This document shows, piece after piece, positions 29,101-37,813 of a stretch of 64,000 nucleotides of DNA. The notes under the pieces were generated by a model that was not told the origin of the DNA, ran no database searches, and saw nothing but the letters and a program-made list of their open reading frames with translations. Made by a program: the position numbers and the translations under genes. The DNA is from Corynebacterium caspium DSM 44850 (lineage in GTDB: Bacteria; Actinomycetota; Actinomycetes; Mycobacteriales; Mycobacteriaceae), in assembly GCF_030440555.1 (NCBI RefSeq), contig NZ_CP047118.1, positions 1,798,001 through 1,862,000 of the forward strand. Direction: 5' to 3'. Numbering within the stretch: position 1 is the stretch's first letter; each line of letters starts with the position of its first letter.

Positions 29101-32100
29101 GTTGTCCTTGATGGTAGGAGCAGGAACCTTCGCAGCAGTGCCGGGCTTACCAGCAACTGGCGGATATACCGTCTGGAAGCTATCGGCATTATTTCGCTTC
29201 GGCGTTACGGTGACGGTCACGTTATCCATGGAACCGTCTTCATAGGTGACAGTTACCGGGATCTCGATCGGGGTATCTAGATCAGCCTCGGCCGGGATCG
29301 GGAAGGTGATAGCACCGGTGGTTGGGTCAACCTCAACACCTGCAGGAGCCTTATCGCCCTTGGTGAAGTTAGCCTTATCCGGACGTGGAGTTTCCGCACC
29401 GGTCTTGGTATCGGTGAACTTAGGCTCATCGATGGTGACGGTGGTGCCACGTGGAGCTTCCTTATTTACATAAGCAGGCTCTACGTTCTCAGAGGTCTTC
29501 GGAGCAGCAATAACGTTGACAGTTACTTCAACAGTTTCCTTGGTGCCATCCGGATAGGTGACCTCAACTGGGACCTTCACGGTCTCACCAGCTGCCTTGT
29601 CGGCAGGAACGGTAAGAGTGATTTCACCGGTCTTTTCGTTGATAGCTACGTTTTCAGGAGCAGCATCAACAGGGATCTTGAAGGTGGTGTTCTCCGGTAC
29701 GTCAACTGGACCGCCAGCTTCGTCGGTGAACTTAGGTGCCGGAATGGTTACATCTGCACCAGGAATTGCATCCGGGGAGGTGTAGTTCGGCTGAAGTTCA
29801 TCGGCCTTATTCTTCTTCGGGGTTACCGTAGCCATCACTTCATCGACAGAGCCGTCTACATAGGTGACGGTTACCGGAATGCTGATTGGGGTATCTAGAT
29901 CAGCCTTGGCCGGAATATCGAAGGTAATTGCGCCGGTGGTCTCGTTTACAGTTACGCCCTCAGGAGCATTAGCACCCTTTACATAGGACTTAACTGCAGG
30001 CTTATCAGCAACATCCTTGCCGTCGTTATCAGTGAACTTAGGTTCAGCGATTTGAACGGTGGTACCACGCGGAGCTTCTACCGGAGCATATACCGGTACA
30101 AACTTAGCGGCATCCTTATCAGCAACGGTTACCGTTACTTCAACGGTGTCCTTGGTGCCGTCAGGATAGGTGACGTCAATCATCACCTTGATCTCGTCAC
30201 CGGGGTTCTTATTGCCATCGATGATGGCAGTAACTACACCAGTATCAGGATCAACGGAAACACCATCAGGAACATTGCCAGTGGTGGTGAACTTGGTATT
30301 GTTCGGGATCTCCACTGGTCCGTCGGTCTCATGATTGAGCTTCGGAGTTACAGTGACGGTTTCGCCAGCCTTGCCAACACCTGCGGGGTAGGTGGGTTCC
30401 AAGGTATCTGCATCACTCTTTAGCGGAGTGACCATAGCATTTACCTTGTCGACAGAGCCATCTTCGTACTCAACCTCAACCGGGATCTCAATAGCCTGAC
30501 CCAAAGTGGCCTCAGCCGGAATCGGATAGGTAATCTTGCCAGTCTTTTCATCGACAGTTACCTCTGCAGGAGCGCCATCGCCCTTACGGTACATCTTGAC
30601 GGCCGGCTGGTTCGGTGCAGCTGCGCCATCTTGAGTGGTGAAGGTCGGAGCTTCGACAGTGGCAGTGGTGCCACGCTTAGCCTCAACCGGAGCATATACC
30701 GGCTGGAACTTAGCGGCATCCTTATCAGCAACGGTTACCGTTACTTCAACAGTGTCCTTGGTGCCATCAGGGTAGGTAACTTCAACCATAACCTTGATTT
30801 CTTCACCAGAGGTCTTGTTGTTATCGATCTCAGCGGTGACCACACCAGTGTCAGGATTTACGGTAACTCCAGGCGGAACAACACCAGTGGTAGCGAACTT
30901 GGTGTTGGCAGGAATCTGAACCTTATTGTTGACATTATCAAGAAGGTCGGGAGTTACTTCAACAGTCTCGCCAGGCTTACCTGAAGCAGCAGGATATACC
31001 GGCTGTAGGTTATCAGCATGGCTTGGCTGTGGAGTGATAACAGCATTGACTTCGTCAATGGTGCCATCTTCGTATTCCACAATTACCGGAATGGTGATGT
31101 CCTTGGACAGATCAGCATTGGCATCAACTGGAACGCTTAGCGCACCAGTACCTTCGTTAATGGTCACACCATCAGGGTGACCAGCAAGCAAGCTGAATTT
31201 CACATTCCCTGGGCGCGGAATATCTGCGTTATTTTTCCCAGTGAAGGTGGGTTCAGGAACCTTAGCAGTAGTACCGCGAGCAGCACCGATATGCTCATAC
31301 TGCGGCTGGTACTTAGCCTTGTCTGTTTCCTTTACATTGACCGTTGCGTTAACGGTGTCTTTGGTGCCGTCGGAATAGGTTACATCGACAGGAATAGTAA
31401 TAACATCCCCATCAACCTTATCGTCGGGAACATCAACACCAATAGTTCCGCTATCTGGGTTGACGTTGATATTTAGACCTTCAGGGGCATTCTCGCCTAA
31501 AGCGAACTTGGTGTCCTTAGGAATATCTACAGTCTGGCCGGCACCATTCTTGATTATTGGCTTAGTGAAAATAGCAGAAGTGCCTGGAGCTACAGTTTCT
31601 GGAGCATATTCAGGCGCAAACATGTCAGCCATGGTCTCGGTTACCTGAATGGTTACATTAACCACATCTTCAGAGTTGTCTGGGTATGCAACCTTAACCG
31701 GAATAGTAAGGGTGGTTCCAGCTTCAGTGTCTGCCGGGATCTTGTAGCTAACTACACCAGTTTCAAAGTCAACAACCGTATTGACATCCGGGGTCTGTGC
31801 CAAGTAACGAGTGCCCTGCGGAGCAGCTACCGTGCCATTTTGAGCGTCGGTAAAGGTAGGAGTCTTAGAAACAGCGGTAGTTCCGTGTGCCCCAGAAACT
31901 TCTGCATATGCAGGAGTTAGATTGTCAGCAAACTTAGCTGCAACAGTTACCCGAGCCTGGACGGTGTCCTTGGAACCATCCGGATAGGTTACTTCTACCG
32001 GGATCTCAATTACATCGCCGGCTTTCTTAGTATCAGGAACAGTTACGGTGATTTCACCGGTGTTCTCATCGATAGATACGCCTTCAGGAGCAGCATCGCC

Positions 32101-34221
32101 AGTGATCTTGAAGATAGCGTTATCTGGCTTGGTGGCGTCCTGTCCATCCTTGTTGGTGAACTTCACCGGAAGCTTGATGGTATCGCCAGGCTTAGAAGTA
32201 CCTGCTTCATACGCCGGAGTGAAGGTATCGGCCTGGTTATCCGTGATAGTGAATACAGCCTTGGCCATATCCTTGGACTGATCTGGATAAGTAACAGTTA
32301 CCGGAACATCGATAACGCTACCAGCAGCCTCGGTACCGTCGGTGGTGTAAGTGACCTTGCCGGTGGCTTGATCAATAGAAGCCTTCGGATCATGGCCGTC
32401 AGGGAGGGTGAAGACGGTGTCTTTAGGTGTAGCAGTCGGCTGCTTATCCTTGACATTAGTGAAAGTGGGATCCGAAGAAACCGCAGTTCCGCGAGCTACG
32501 TCTTTAGCCTCATAAGCAGGCTCAACCTTATCTGCAGTATTTAGCGGAATAGCCAGCAGGGAGTCTGCGATAATCGGGCTGCCAGTAGCCACATTGGAAG
32601 CATAATCGTAGGCATAAACCTGCGAAGTGAAGATTGCTGGCTTATCTAGATTTTCAGGAATGGTGAAATCGCAGGTTTTTGCATCACCTTTTCCGTCAGT
32701 CTGAATGGTGCAATCTGTACCTTCAATTACTTGACCATCTTTAGCCCAACGAATAACGAAAGTGGAGTTAGGTGTTAGACCAACGGTGGTTGTGTGCGCA
32801 ACATCGCCAGGCTTAGCCGGGGTCTTTTCAGTGTCATAGTTGATAATAGTGTGCTGCGGTGAAGAAGTAATCAACGCAAAGTTCTGGAAGTTGATTACCT
32901 GACCCAGTGGCTTCGTATTTGAGCTAGCACCCAAGTTACCTGCACCGATAGTACGCTGCGGATCCTGGAACATATTATCCGTGAAAGTACTCATCCAAAC
33001 ATCAGTGGTCGGACTGACGATTGGATAGATGTACATGTATTCGGAGTTGATGTGGCGGTTCTTGTCGATTAGACCACCATTCCAAACTCCTAGCAGCGTG
33101 TCATTACGGTAATCATCAGCTAGCTTGCCCCACTCCTCATCGGAGACACGCCTATTACCCTTGCTGCTATAAGAACTACCCCAAAGTCCCTTGAATGGGA
33201 GATAGAACTTTCCGTTACCATCAGCCTTGCCGACTACGGTTTCTGCAATAGCAGCACCGGGGCCAAATTCGGCGTTATATTCATCTACGATGCGCTTTTG
33301 CTCAACGCGCTGCTGCTCACGGGTGAAGCCTTTATTATCTGCTTCCCATTTCTTAAAGCGGCGGGCTACTTCGTCATTTACATAGGAGGCAACAAGTTCA
33401 ACATCGGCTGCCCGGTCCCAGCGGCCTTTAACATAAGTACCAGCAATAGAGCCAGGGGTCTCCCAGTTCTCCCACCAGACTTGAGAATCGGTAACAGAGC
33501 CATAGATGCCCTTAAACGGCCATACTCCATCCGTAGTTTCCGGGCGAGTCCAATCTTTTTCAGGCTTTGCTAACCAACCCTGATAGTTAGGGCGTTCTTG
33601 CAGCACCATCATGGAGTTAACTACGCGGTTAACGCCAGCAGTGAAGTCCCAGGACTCATTAGTACGCTCTAGGCGGGTGTGGAAACGCCCCGAAGCAGTA
33701 TCGCCAGGGCGAACTACAGAAAAGCGAGTTGGATCTGGGTTATCCATCCAGGTACGAATCCGTAGATTCGGAGCCCCAGCAAGCGTAAAGGAGTGCTCAT
33801 TACCGAGGGCATCAGTAATTGGTTTGCTTAAGTCGAAGGTGAATTTACCTTCACTATCAGAAACGGTGTAGTAGACCGGTGATACCCAGCCACCCGATTC
33901 CATGTACTGGAGATAAACAGTGACATTAGGCATTGGCTCATCGCTAGGCTTGTTATAAACCGCCATACTACCGATGCGGTCAAACCAAACCTGTCCGGAA
34001 TAAGACTGGGTTTGGTTTTCAACGCCATCAGCGCGAATTGCGCCCGCAACAGAAGGAGCGTTGCCCACAACCTGTGCATTGGCCACCGCCGTAAATGGGG
34101 TGTTTTGCACAAATGGTGCGGTCTGTAAGGTCATCGCCAAAGTTACAGTTAAAGCGCCAGCAGCAATTGAAATGCCGCGGCGCCTCGCTGAACCAGCGAT
34201 ACCTTTCGAAGAGATACGCAT
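26194..34221 (-). CDS. Giant Rib-repeat surface protein (2675 residues)
   Basis: A signal peptide (RRRGISIAAGALTVTLAMTL, cleavage near ANA) is followed by about 500 non-repeated residues with a Cna-B/SdrD-like segment (PNVTVYLQYM, SEGKFTFDL). Residues 565-2284 are 17 Rib-type units of about 101 residues, consensus APEGVTVDPxTGxITVPIP...GDxIxVPVxVTYPDGSxDxV. Two shorter, divergent units follow. The C-terminal module is KCIQTSLGIGLPLLFLAPLGLAAQVHIPG, a helical stretch, a second hydrophobic helix ending LLDACLPGG, then about 100 Ala/Pro/Asp-rich acidic residues. No LPXTG. From unit 5 on, two unit types alternate. The role is presumably a long extracellular stalk or adhesin, by analogy with Rib/alpha proteins. 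Confidence 0.88.
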   Translation of the reverse strand: MRISSKGIAGSARRRGISIAAGALTVTLAMTLQTAPFVQNTPFTAVANAQVVGNAPSVAGAIRADGVENQTQSYSGQVWFDRIGSMAVYNKPSDEPMPNVTVYLQYMESGGWVSPVYYTVSDSEGKFTFDLSKPITDALGNEHSFTLAGAPNLRIRTWMDNPDPTRFSVVRPGDTASGRFHTRLERTNESWDFTAGVNRVVNSMMVLQERPNYQGWLAKPEKDWTRPETTDGVWPFKGIYGSVTDSQVWWENWETPGSIAGTYVKGRWDRAADVELVASYVNDEVARRFKKWEADNKGFTREQQRVEQKRIVDEYNAEFGPGAAIAETVVGKADGNGKFYLPFKGLWGSSYSSKGNRRVSDEEWGKLADDYRNDTLLGVWNGGLIDKNRHINSEYMYIYPIVSPTTDVWMSTFTDNMFQDPQRTIGAGNLGASSNTKPLGQVINFQNFALITSSPQHTIINYDTEKTPAKPGDVAHTTTVGLTPNSTFVIRWAKDGQVIEGTDCTIQTDGKGDAKTCDFTIPENLDKPAIFTSQVYAYDYASNVATGSPIIADSLLAIPLNTADKVEPAYEAKDVARGTAVSSDPTFTNVKDKQPTATPKDTVFTLPDGHDPKASIDQATGKVTYTTDGTEAAGSVIDVPVTVTYPDQSKDMAKAVFTITDNQADTFTPAYEAGTSKPGDTIKLPVKFTNKDGQDATKPDNAIFKITGDAAPEGVSIDENTGEITVTVPDTKKAGDVIEIPVEVTYPDGSKDTVQARVTVAAKFADNLTPAYAEVSGAHGTTAVSKTPTFTDAQNGTVAAPQGTRYLAQTPDVNTVVDFETGVVSYKIPADTEAGTTLTIPVKVAYPDNSEDVVNVTIQVTETMADMFAPEYAPETVAPGTSAIFTKPIIKNGAGQTVDIPKDTKFALGENAPEGLNINVNPDSGTIGVDVPDDKVDGDVITIPVDVTYSDGTKDTVNATVNVKETDKAKYQPQYEHIGAARGTTAKVPEPTFTGKNNADIPRPGNVKFSLLAGHPDGVTINEGTGALSVPVDANADLSKDITIPVIVEYEDGTIDEVNAVITPQPSHADNLQPVYPAASGKPGETVEVTPDLLDNVNNKVQIPANTKFATTGVVPPGVTVNPDTGVVTAEIDNNKTSGEEIKVMVEVTYPDGTKDTVEVTVTVADKDAAKFQPVYAPVEAKRGTTATVEAPTFTTQDGAAAPNQPAVKMYRKGDGAPAEVTVDEKTGKITYPIPAEATLGQAIEIPVEVEYEDGSVDKVNAMVTPLKSDADTLEPTYPAGVGKAGETVTVTPKLNHETDGPVEIPNNTKFTTTGNVPDGVSVDPDTGVVTAIIDGNKNPGDEIKVMIDVTYPDGTKDTVEVTVTVADKDAAKFVPVYAPVEAPRGTTVQIAEPKFTDNDGKDVADKPAVKSYVKGANAPEGVTVNETTGAITFDIPAKADLDTPISIPVTVTYVDGSVDEVMATVTPKKNKADELQPNYTSPDAIPGADVTIPAPKFTDEAGGPVDVPENTTFKIPVDAAPENVAINEKTGEITLTVPADKAAGETVKVPVEVTYPDGTKETVEVTVNVIAAPKTSENVEPAYVNKEAPRGTTVTIDEPKFTDTKTGAETPRPDKANFTKGDKAPAGVEVDPTTGAITFPIPAEADLDTPIEIPVTVTYEDGSMDNVTVTVTPKRNNADSFQTVYPPVAGKPGTAAKVPAPTIKDNQNNDVENPPKLTYGKTDKTPDGVVIDENTGEITVPIPDNAKPGDSITVPVEVTYPDGSKETVEVIVGVLPKDADFFQPAYAPIAGKRGTTVAVAPPVFNDADGRPTTEKPAVKSYDKTDGTPANVTVDPTTGALQVPVAPDADPATPIQVPVLITYEDGSSEVATATVNPVNNTADELQPTYPATNGTAGETVTVTPKITKTDGSPADLPADTKFTPNGQLPDGVTVNPDTGEVTVVIPDDKQPGDEIKAMVDVTYPDGSKDTVEVTVVVSPKDAQKFEPAYKETEGVRGSEVVIPSPEYTDKDGQKVNPPADVTYTKGDNAPEGVTVDPKTGEITVPISKDAPIDQPVTIPVVVTYPDQSTDKVTATVTPKANTADTVEPTYPGADGKPGETIKVPGPSFTDKDGGKVDVPADTTFTPNGQLPDGVTIDEKTGEITVVVPDDKQPGDEIKVMVDVNYPDGSKDTVEVTVVVTATDADKLEPSYAPAEGTPGTTVKVDEPTFTDKDGKEVPKPDNTTFKKGDNAPEGVVVDPATGAITVPIAADADPTKPITFPVVVTYPDKSEEVVTVTVNVGKTQAQTIDPMWEDGKGQPGTDVVIPNTGDALPKDTTGTVTDADGNVIGEIAPDGTLTVHIPANATPGAPIKVNVELTYPDGSKETVTTTINVGNHPDWADTSAQPGMQVTVPNTGGPVLPGTTAEVKDGGDAVVTIDDQGNLVITPNKDAVPGSKITVEIKDPNGVVIDTVVITIADPAKPGISDKCIQTSLGIGLPLLFLAPLGLAAQVHIPGVSDVQFKIQTQIGQLNEQFQRDLGIFNPQLAKWASEVNAMLGTPQVRRAAGAVGVVLAGLLAGGLLLDACLPGGISGDRDPQLPLDPNDPMNPALPLPGEVPGDAAAPADPADPAAPAPAAPAAPEADAADAADADAAPADPAAPAAPEAPEANAPAAPNAPADAADQPVAAAEDPDAEA

Positions 34222-34241
34222 GGTTTCCTTTCAAGGGCGAA

Positions 34242-34261
34242 GTGGGTAACAAACTACCCAC
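34242..34261 (-). promoter_or_regulatory. Hairpin in the 5' leader of the giant gene
   Basis: GTGGGTA-ACAAAC-TACCCAC lies 21-40 bp upstream of the ATG, just outside the AGGAAACC ribosome site. It may modulate translation. Confidence 0.45.
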
Positions 34262-35377
34262 CTCGCGGAGTACAAATAATCACGTTGATGCAACCGGAGA
34301 CAGACAAGCTGTTGACATGTCACATCGACATTCGACTCGAAAATACCCCTAGACCTTTAAGGCCGCAAAGAAATATCACTTACCAACTATGTGGCTCAAA
34401 CCCAGCAAATGACAGCGCCTTGAGAGATTTGATATTTCCTAAAAAGGAATATGTTTTAAAAGTATTTTTGTACCGTTTTATGCGAGATTTGCGGCAACTC
34501 TTCGGCGATGGCTTGGATGCACTTTTCAATTGGTCAGACGATCGGCACCTATCACTGCATATTGCTATTGGGCAGTCTGCATATTTTATGTTCCGTTGCA
34601 CCTCAGTGCATTTGGAAAAGGTGAATTCTGGTTATTTGAAATTAATTTTCACAATGCTCACATTTACAACACTTTGACCTGCGCGTTATTGGTAAGGCGA
34701 AGAATTGTTCATTTGGCTTAAACTAAGTTGACTCATCAACAGTTCGCAGCTCATGGCTATGGGACAAATTTTTTGGAATAGCATTTAACAAATGTTCGGC
34801 AGCTTTTTTTGGAAGTCATTTTCAATAAATGCGCTATCTGATGGCGGCTTTTTAGAACATAAAATTCAATTCGAAGTTTCTATTTCTCTGGCCTTCCTAG
34901 AACTTCAAGAGAGCCATTTTGGGGAATTTTTTTCAGTCGAATATGCATGAAATGAGCCCTACCTAATGGCCTAGACTATATAGACCAATAGAACATTACA
35001 GTGAAGGATCAGCTCCGCTATCTGAACGGTTGCTTCCACTCTATGAGACAAATAAGTCAGTCTTTCCCAAATTATTAGCCGGTTTTTCAGTCTCCGATTG
35101 GGTACTTAGTTACCCATTTCTAGACTGTCACCTGATAGAAGAAGCTAGATTTGCTAGGATTTAAATCACTCTTGTGTATACCCCCTAGCCACCCCCAGAA
35201 ACTGCCAATTCGCTGCATTTTTCTCTATCGGATAGTAGTTAATGTCGCTTATGCTTATGGTATTTTCCTTTAAATTTCTAAGCTGCACGACAGTAAAAAT
35301 TCAGCCTAGAATTGCGAAGCTTTTGCCAAATTTCGCCAAGTTCGGCAAGGACTAGCAGCACCCCCTAGACTAAAACC
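34262..35377. other. Gene-free AT-rich stretch of 1.1 kb
   Basis: No convincing gene is seen. The stretch is markedly richer in A/T than its neighbours, with long T-runs, and separates the divergent giant surface protein gene and the SdpI gene. It contains TGACATGTCA (34313-34322, perfect palindrome) and, near 35320-35350, spaced GCCAA/GGCAA motifs. It should hold both promoters; the length suggests multi-factor control or decayed sequence. Confidence 0.6.
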
Positions 35378-35806
35378 ATGTTTGTCGGCATAGCACTCTT
35401 AGCAATCGCAATTTTTCAGCTAGCCATCGCCACCATGGCCTGGAAACAACGCCTCCCCGGCAACCGCTTTATTGGTTTACGCGTACCTGAAGTACGGAAA
35501 TCTGCCGATATTTGGAATACTGCCCACCGGGTAGCAGCACCTTTATGGCTTTTATCTGGAGTAGCCTTCGGTTTTGCTGGACTTAGCGCTTGGAATGCCA
35601 CCGGTTGGGGTTGGGCCTTACCTGTAGTGCTATTCATTATTGCTTTAGCAGCTTATGGTGCCGGCGCTGCCCAAGGGGCACATACCGCGGCTGCCGTGGA
35701 TGCGCGGCGTATACAAGAAGAAGCCAATGGTGGGCCAGCAGCGGCAGTGGATCTGCAAGCTTTGCGTCGAGCGGCACAGCAAAGCGAAAAACCAGATAAT
35801 AGCTAA
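35378..35806 (+). CDS. SdpI-family membrane protein
   Basis: 142 residues. It has the SdpI signature (GNRFIGLRVPEVRKSADIWNTAHRVA) between an N-terminal helix and two further hydrophobic helices, with a polar C-terminal tail. Bacillus SdpI confers immunity to the SdpC toxin, but most family members have no known role, and no toxin gene is nearby. It lies directly upstream of the trp leader on the same strand; the trp promoter is in the 50-bp gap, so separate transcription is likely. Confidence 0.85.
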   Translation: MFVGIALLAIAIFQLAIATMAWKQRLPGNRFIGLRVPEVRKSADIWNTAHRVAAPLWLLSGVAFGFAGLSAWNATGWGWALPVVLFIIALAAYGAGAAQGAHTAAAVDARRIQEEANGGPAAAVDLQALRRAAQQSEKPDNS

Positions 35807-35820
35807 GTCAGTGCTAATAC

Positions 35821-35849
35821 TTGCCTGCGTCTGCGAATTTCATTAGAGT
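35821..35849 (+). promoter_or_regulatory. trp operon promoter
   Basis: TTGCCT, a 17-bp spacer and TAGAGT (fits the corynebacterial -10 TANANT). The predicted start is 7-8 nt downstream, on or next to the leader ATG at 35857, so the leader mRNA may be leaderless. Confidence 0.6.
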
Positions 35850-35856
35850 TGCCAAC

Positions 35857-35931
35857 ATGAAGAAAATGATTGCCTCCTTGAACCGCCAGTGGTGGTGGCG
35901 CGCTATTGCAGCGGGCCAGGGTGCGTCATAA
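35857..35931 (+). CDS. trpL: trp operon leader peptide
   Basis: 24 codons: MKKMIASLNRQWWWRAIAAG followed by QGAS and TAA. Three consecutive Trp codons (35890-35898) make it a Trp sensor: ribosome stalling when charged tRNA-Trp is scarce controls folding of the downstream attenuator. It is too short for ordinary ORF calling but the composition and position before trpE are diagnostic. Confidence 0.93.
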   Translation: MKKMIASLNRQWWWRAIAAGQGAS

Positions 35932-36007
35932 GTCTTCGGAGTTTTAAAAACCTCAGACTTAAAAACATTTAGCTCGCTGAACTTCTTCTGAAGCAGCGGG
36001 CTTTTTT
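35930..36007 (+). terminator. trp attenuator
   Basis: A terminator stem (35972-36001: GCTCGCTG...CAGCGGGC plus an inner CTTC/GAAG) is followed by six T (36002-36007). Upstream is an alternative hairpin AAGTCT/AGACTT (35930-35960). The terminator's 3' arm GCAGCGGGC (35993-36001) is duplicated exactly inside trpL (35908-35916), giving a competing partner for the same 5' arm. Confidence 0.85.
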
Positions 36008-36139
36008 GTACCTAGTTTCAGTAGAAGAAAAGACCAGCTGGTGCTTTTCAGCGGGTGCTTAGCTCTCCAAATTACCTACCCGGCTTATTGACACAGTGAC
36101 TTAAATAGTTGATTACGTACCACTTACTGAAAGCTAGAT

Positions 36140-37813
36140 ATGATGCCTCACAATGAACCCTCCGGAGTCTCTGGAGTTTCTGGAGCTTCCGGAGTTTCTG
36201 GAGCTTCCGGAGCCTCTAACCTTTTCCAAGTGCGAGTTCTAAAAAGAACCGTGCAATACCACTCCGATGCCTCAGCAGTATTCGAAGCCCTTGGCGCTAA
36301 CTCCGATAGCGATACCGCGCTACTAGAAAGTGCAGATATTTCCACGCACTCCGGATTACAATCATTAGCCGTCATAGAAGCCTCCGCCCGAATATGCTGC
36401 GAAGGCGAAAAAGTATATATCAGCCCGCTTACCCCAACCGGGGAAGTATTAGCTGGCGAACTAGCAGCCAAACTCCACGCACATATTTTGGATACAGAAG
36501 CCGGCCTAGTACTCAATTTTCCAGCATCCACAGCTGTCGATGAAAGAGAACGGCTCCAAGCAATTTCCTCTATCGAACCACTACGGCTTTTACAAAACGC
36601 ATCTGGATATCCGACAGATTCAGGATTACCACTAATCGTCGGCGGATTTGCTTTCGATTATTTAGGTACCTTCGAAACTCTTCCCCAAGTAACAGCCGGA
36701 AAAAATACTTTCCCAGACTACTATTTTCTCAGTGCCCAAATAATTTTAGAAATTAATCACCTGGAAAAAACTGCCGAACTAATAGGTATCGCCAGCGGGA
36801 CCCCCGAAATAAACAGAGTCACGGCACGACTAAACGAATTAGCCCAAATAATATCTAGCCTCGGTGCTGCTGGTGCTGCGGATGGTGCGGCAGGTGCTGC
36901 TTCCGTCTCGGGGGAGGGGCGAGCAGTACTCCAAGCACAGGCATCATATAGCGATGCAGAATTTCGCCACCAAGTACAAGGCCTCAAAGCACATATCGAA
37001 AATGGCGATATTTGCCAAGTAGTACCCGCCCGCAGTTTCACCACCGAATGCGCCGATGCTTTTGCCGCATATCGATGTCTGCGCCAAAGCAATCCCAGCC
37101 CATATATGTTCTATTTACGCGGACATAAAGGTGATGAACATATCTTTGAATTATTCGGCGCCTCCCCAGAATCCAGCTTAAAATTCACCGCGAAAACCCG
37201 GCAAGTAGAACTTTATCCCATAGCTGGCACCAGACCTCGCGGGCTAAATGCGGACGGAACCATCAACAGCGAATTAGATACCCGCAATGAGCTAGATATG
37301 CTCACCTGCGCTAAAGAAGTATCAGAGCACACCATGCTAGTAGACCTAGCCCGCAATGACCTCGCCCGCGTAGGAGTACCCGGAACCCGCAAAGTAGCCG
37401 CCCTCTTAGAGGTGGATCGCTACTCCCGGGTAATGCACCTAGTTTCTAAAGTAGTAGCCGAATTAGCCCCCCAATATGATGCCCTAGATGCCTACCGGGC
37501 CTGCATGAATATGGGAACCTTAACCGGCGCACCCAAGATTAGGGCTACCGAATTACTCCGCGGCATCGAAGGCACCCGGCGCGGGGCCTACGGGGGAGCA
37601 GTGGGATATCTGCGCGGAGGTGGCGATATGGATACTTGCATAGTTATTCGCTCTGCTTTCGTGCAAGACGGTATAGCCATAGTGCAAGCAGGGGCGGGTA
37701 TCGTGCGCGATTCTGACCCCCAATCCGAAGCTGATGAAACTCTCCACAAGGCCTCCGCAGTGCTGCGGGCCATAGCTGCGGCCGTGGCTGCGGAATTGCA
37801 GGTAATTCGATGA
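36140..37813 (+). CDS. trpE: Anthranilate synthase component I
   Basis: 557 residues. It converts chorismate to anthranilate with ammonia from TrpG. Seen: the feedback-binding motif LLESADI near residue 60 (family LLES site for Trp), then the chorismate-binding core YPIAGTRPRG, DLARNDLARVG, GTLTGAPKIRATELLRGIEGTRRGAYGGAVGYLRGGGDMDTCIVIRS. The N-terminus carries a six-copy Ser-Gly repeat coded by 9-bp units, and a second Gly/Ala run lies before the catalytic domain (about 36863-36900). A TTGACA at 36088 may be part of a weak secondary promoter. Its stop overlaps trpG by 4 bp. Confidence 0.97.
   Translation: MMPHNEPSGVSGVSGASGVSGASGASNLFQVRVLKRTVQYHSDASAVFEALGANSDSDTALLESADISTHSGLQSLAVIEASARICCEGEKVYISPLTPTGEVLAGELAAKLHAHILDTEAGLVLNFPASTAVDERERLQAISSIEPLRLLQNASGYPTDSGLPLIVGGFAFDYLGTFETLPQVTAGKNTFPDYYFLSAQIILEINHLEKTAELIGIASGTPEINRVTARLNELAQIISSLGAAGAADGAAGAASVSGEGRAVLQAQASYSDAEFRHQVQGLKAHIENGDICQVVPARSFTTECADAFAAYRCLRQSNPSPYMFYLRGHKGDEHIFELFGASPESSLKFTAKTRQVELYPIAGTRPRGLNADGTINSELDTRNELDMLTCAKEVSEHTMLVDLARNDLARVGVPGTRKVAALLEVDRYSRVMHLVSKVVAELAPQYDALDAYRACMNMGTLTGAPKIRATELLRGIEGTRRGAYGGAVGYLRGGGDMDTCIVIRSAFVQDGIAIVQAGAGIVRDSDPQSEADETLHKASAVLRAIAAAVAAELQVIR
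36161..36214. repeat. Six 9-bp tandem repeats at the 5' end of trpE
   Basis: Units TCYGGAGYY repeat six times, eight codons after the start, and code Ser-Gly-Val/Ala. Length changes stay in frame. Confidence 0.85.

Noticed and set aside
26800..32400. Many plus-strand open frames across the giant gene
   Set aside because: They are Ser/Thr/Gly/Val-rich mirror frames of the repeat and recur at every unit, so they are shadows of the minus-strand gene.
27100..32500. Regularly spaced repeats that might suggest a CRISPR array
   Set aside because: The period is about 303 or 606 bp, the repeats are diverged and coding, and no cas genes are present.
34285..34677. 130-codon open frame in the AT-rich gap upstream of the giant gene
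   Set aside because: No ribosome site, odd composition, no recognisable motif and it overlaps the leader and promoter of the divergent gene; most likely chance.
36088..36116. TTGACA-17-GATTAC as an internal trpE promoter
   Set aside because: The -10 matches only three of six positions and the strong TTGCCT/TAGAGT promoter upstream of trpL explains the operon.
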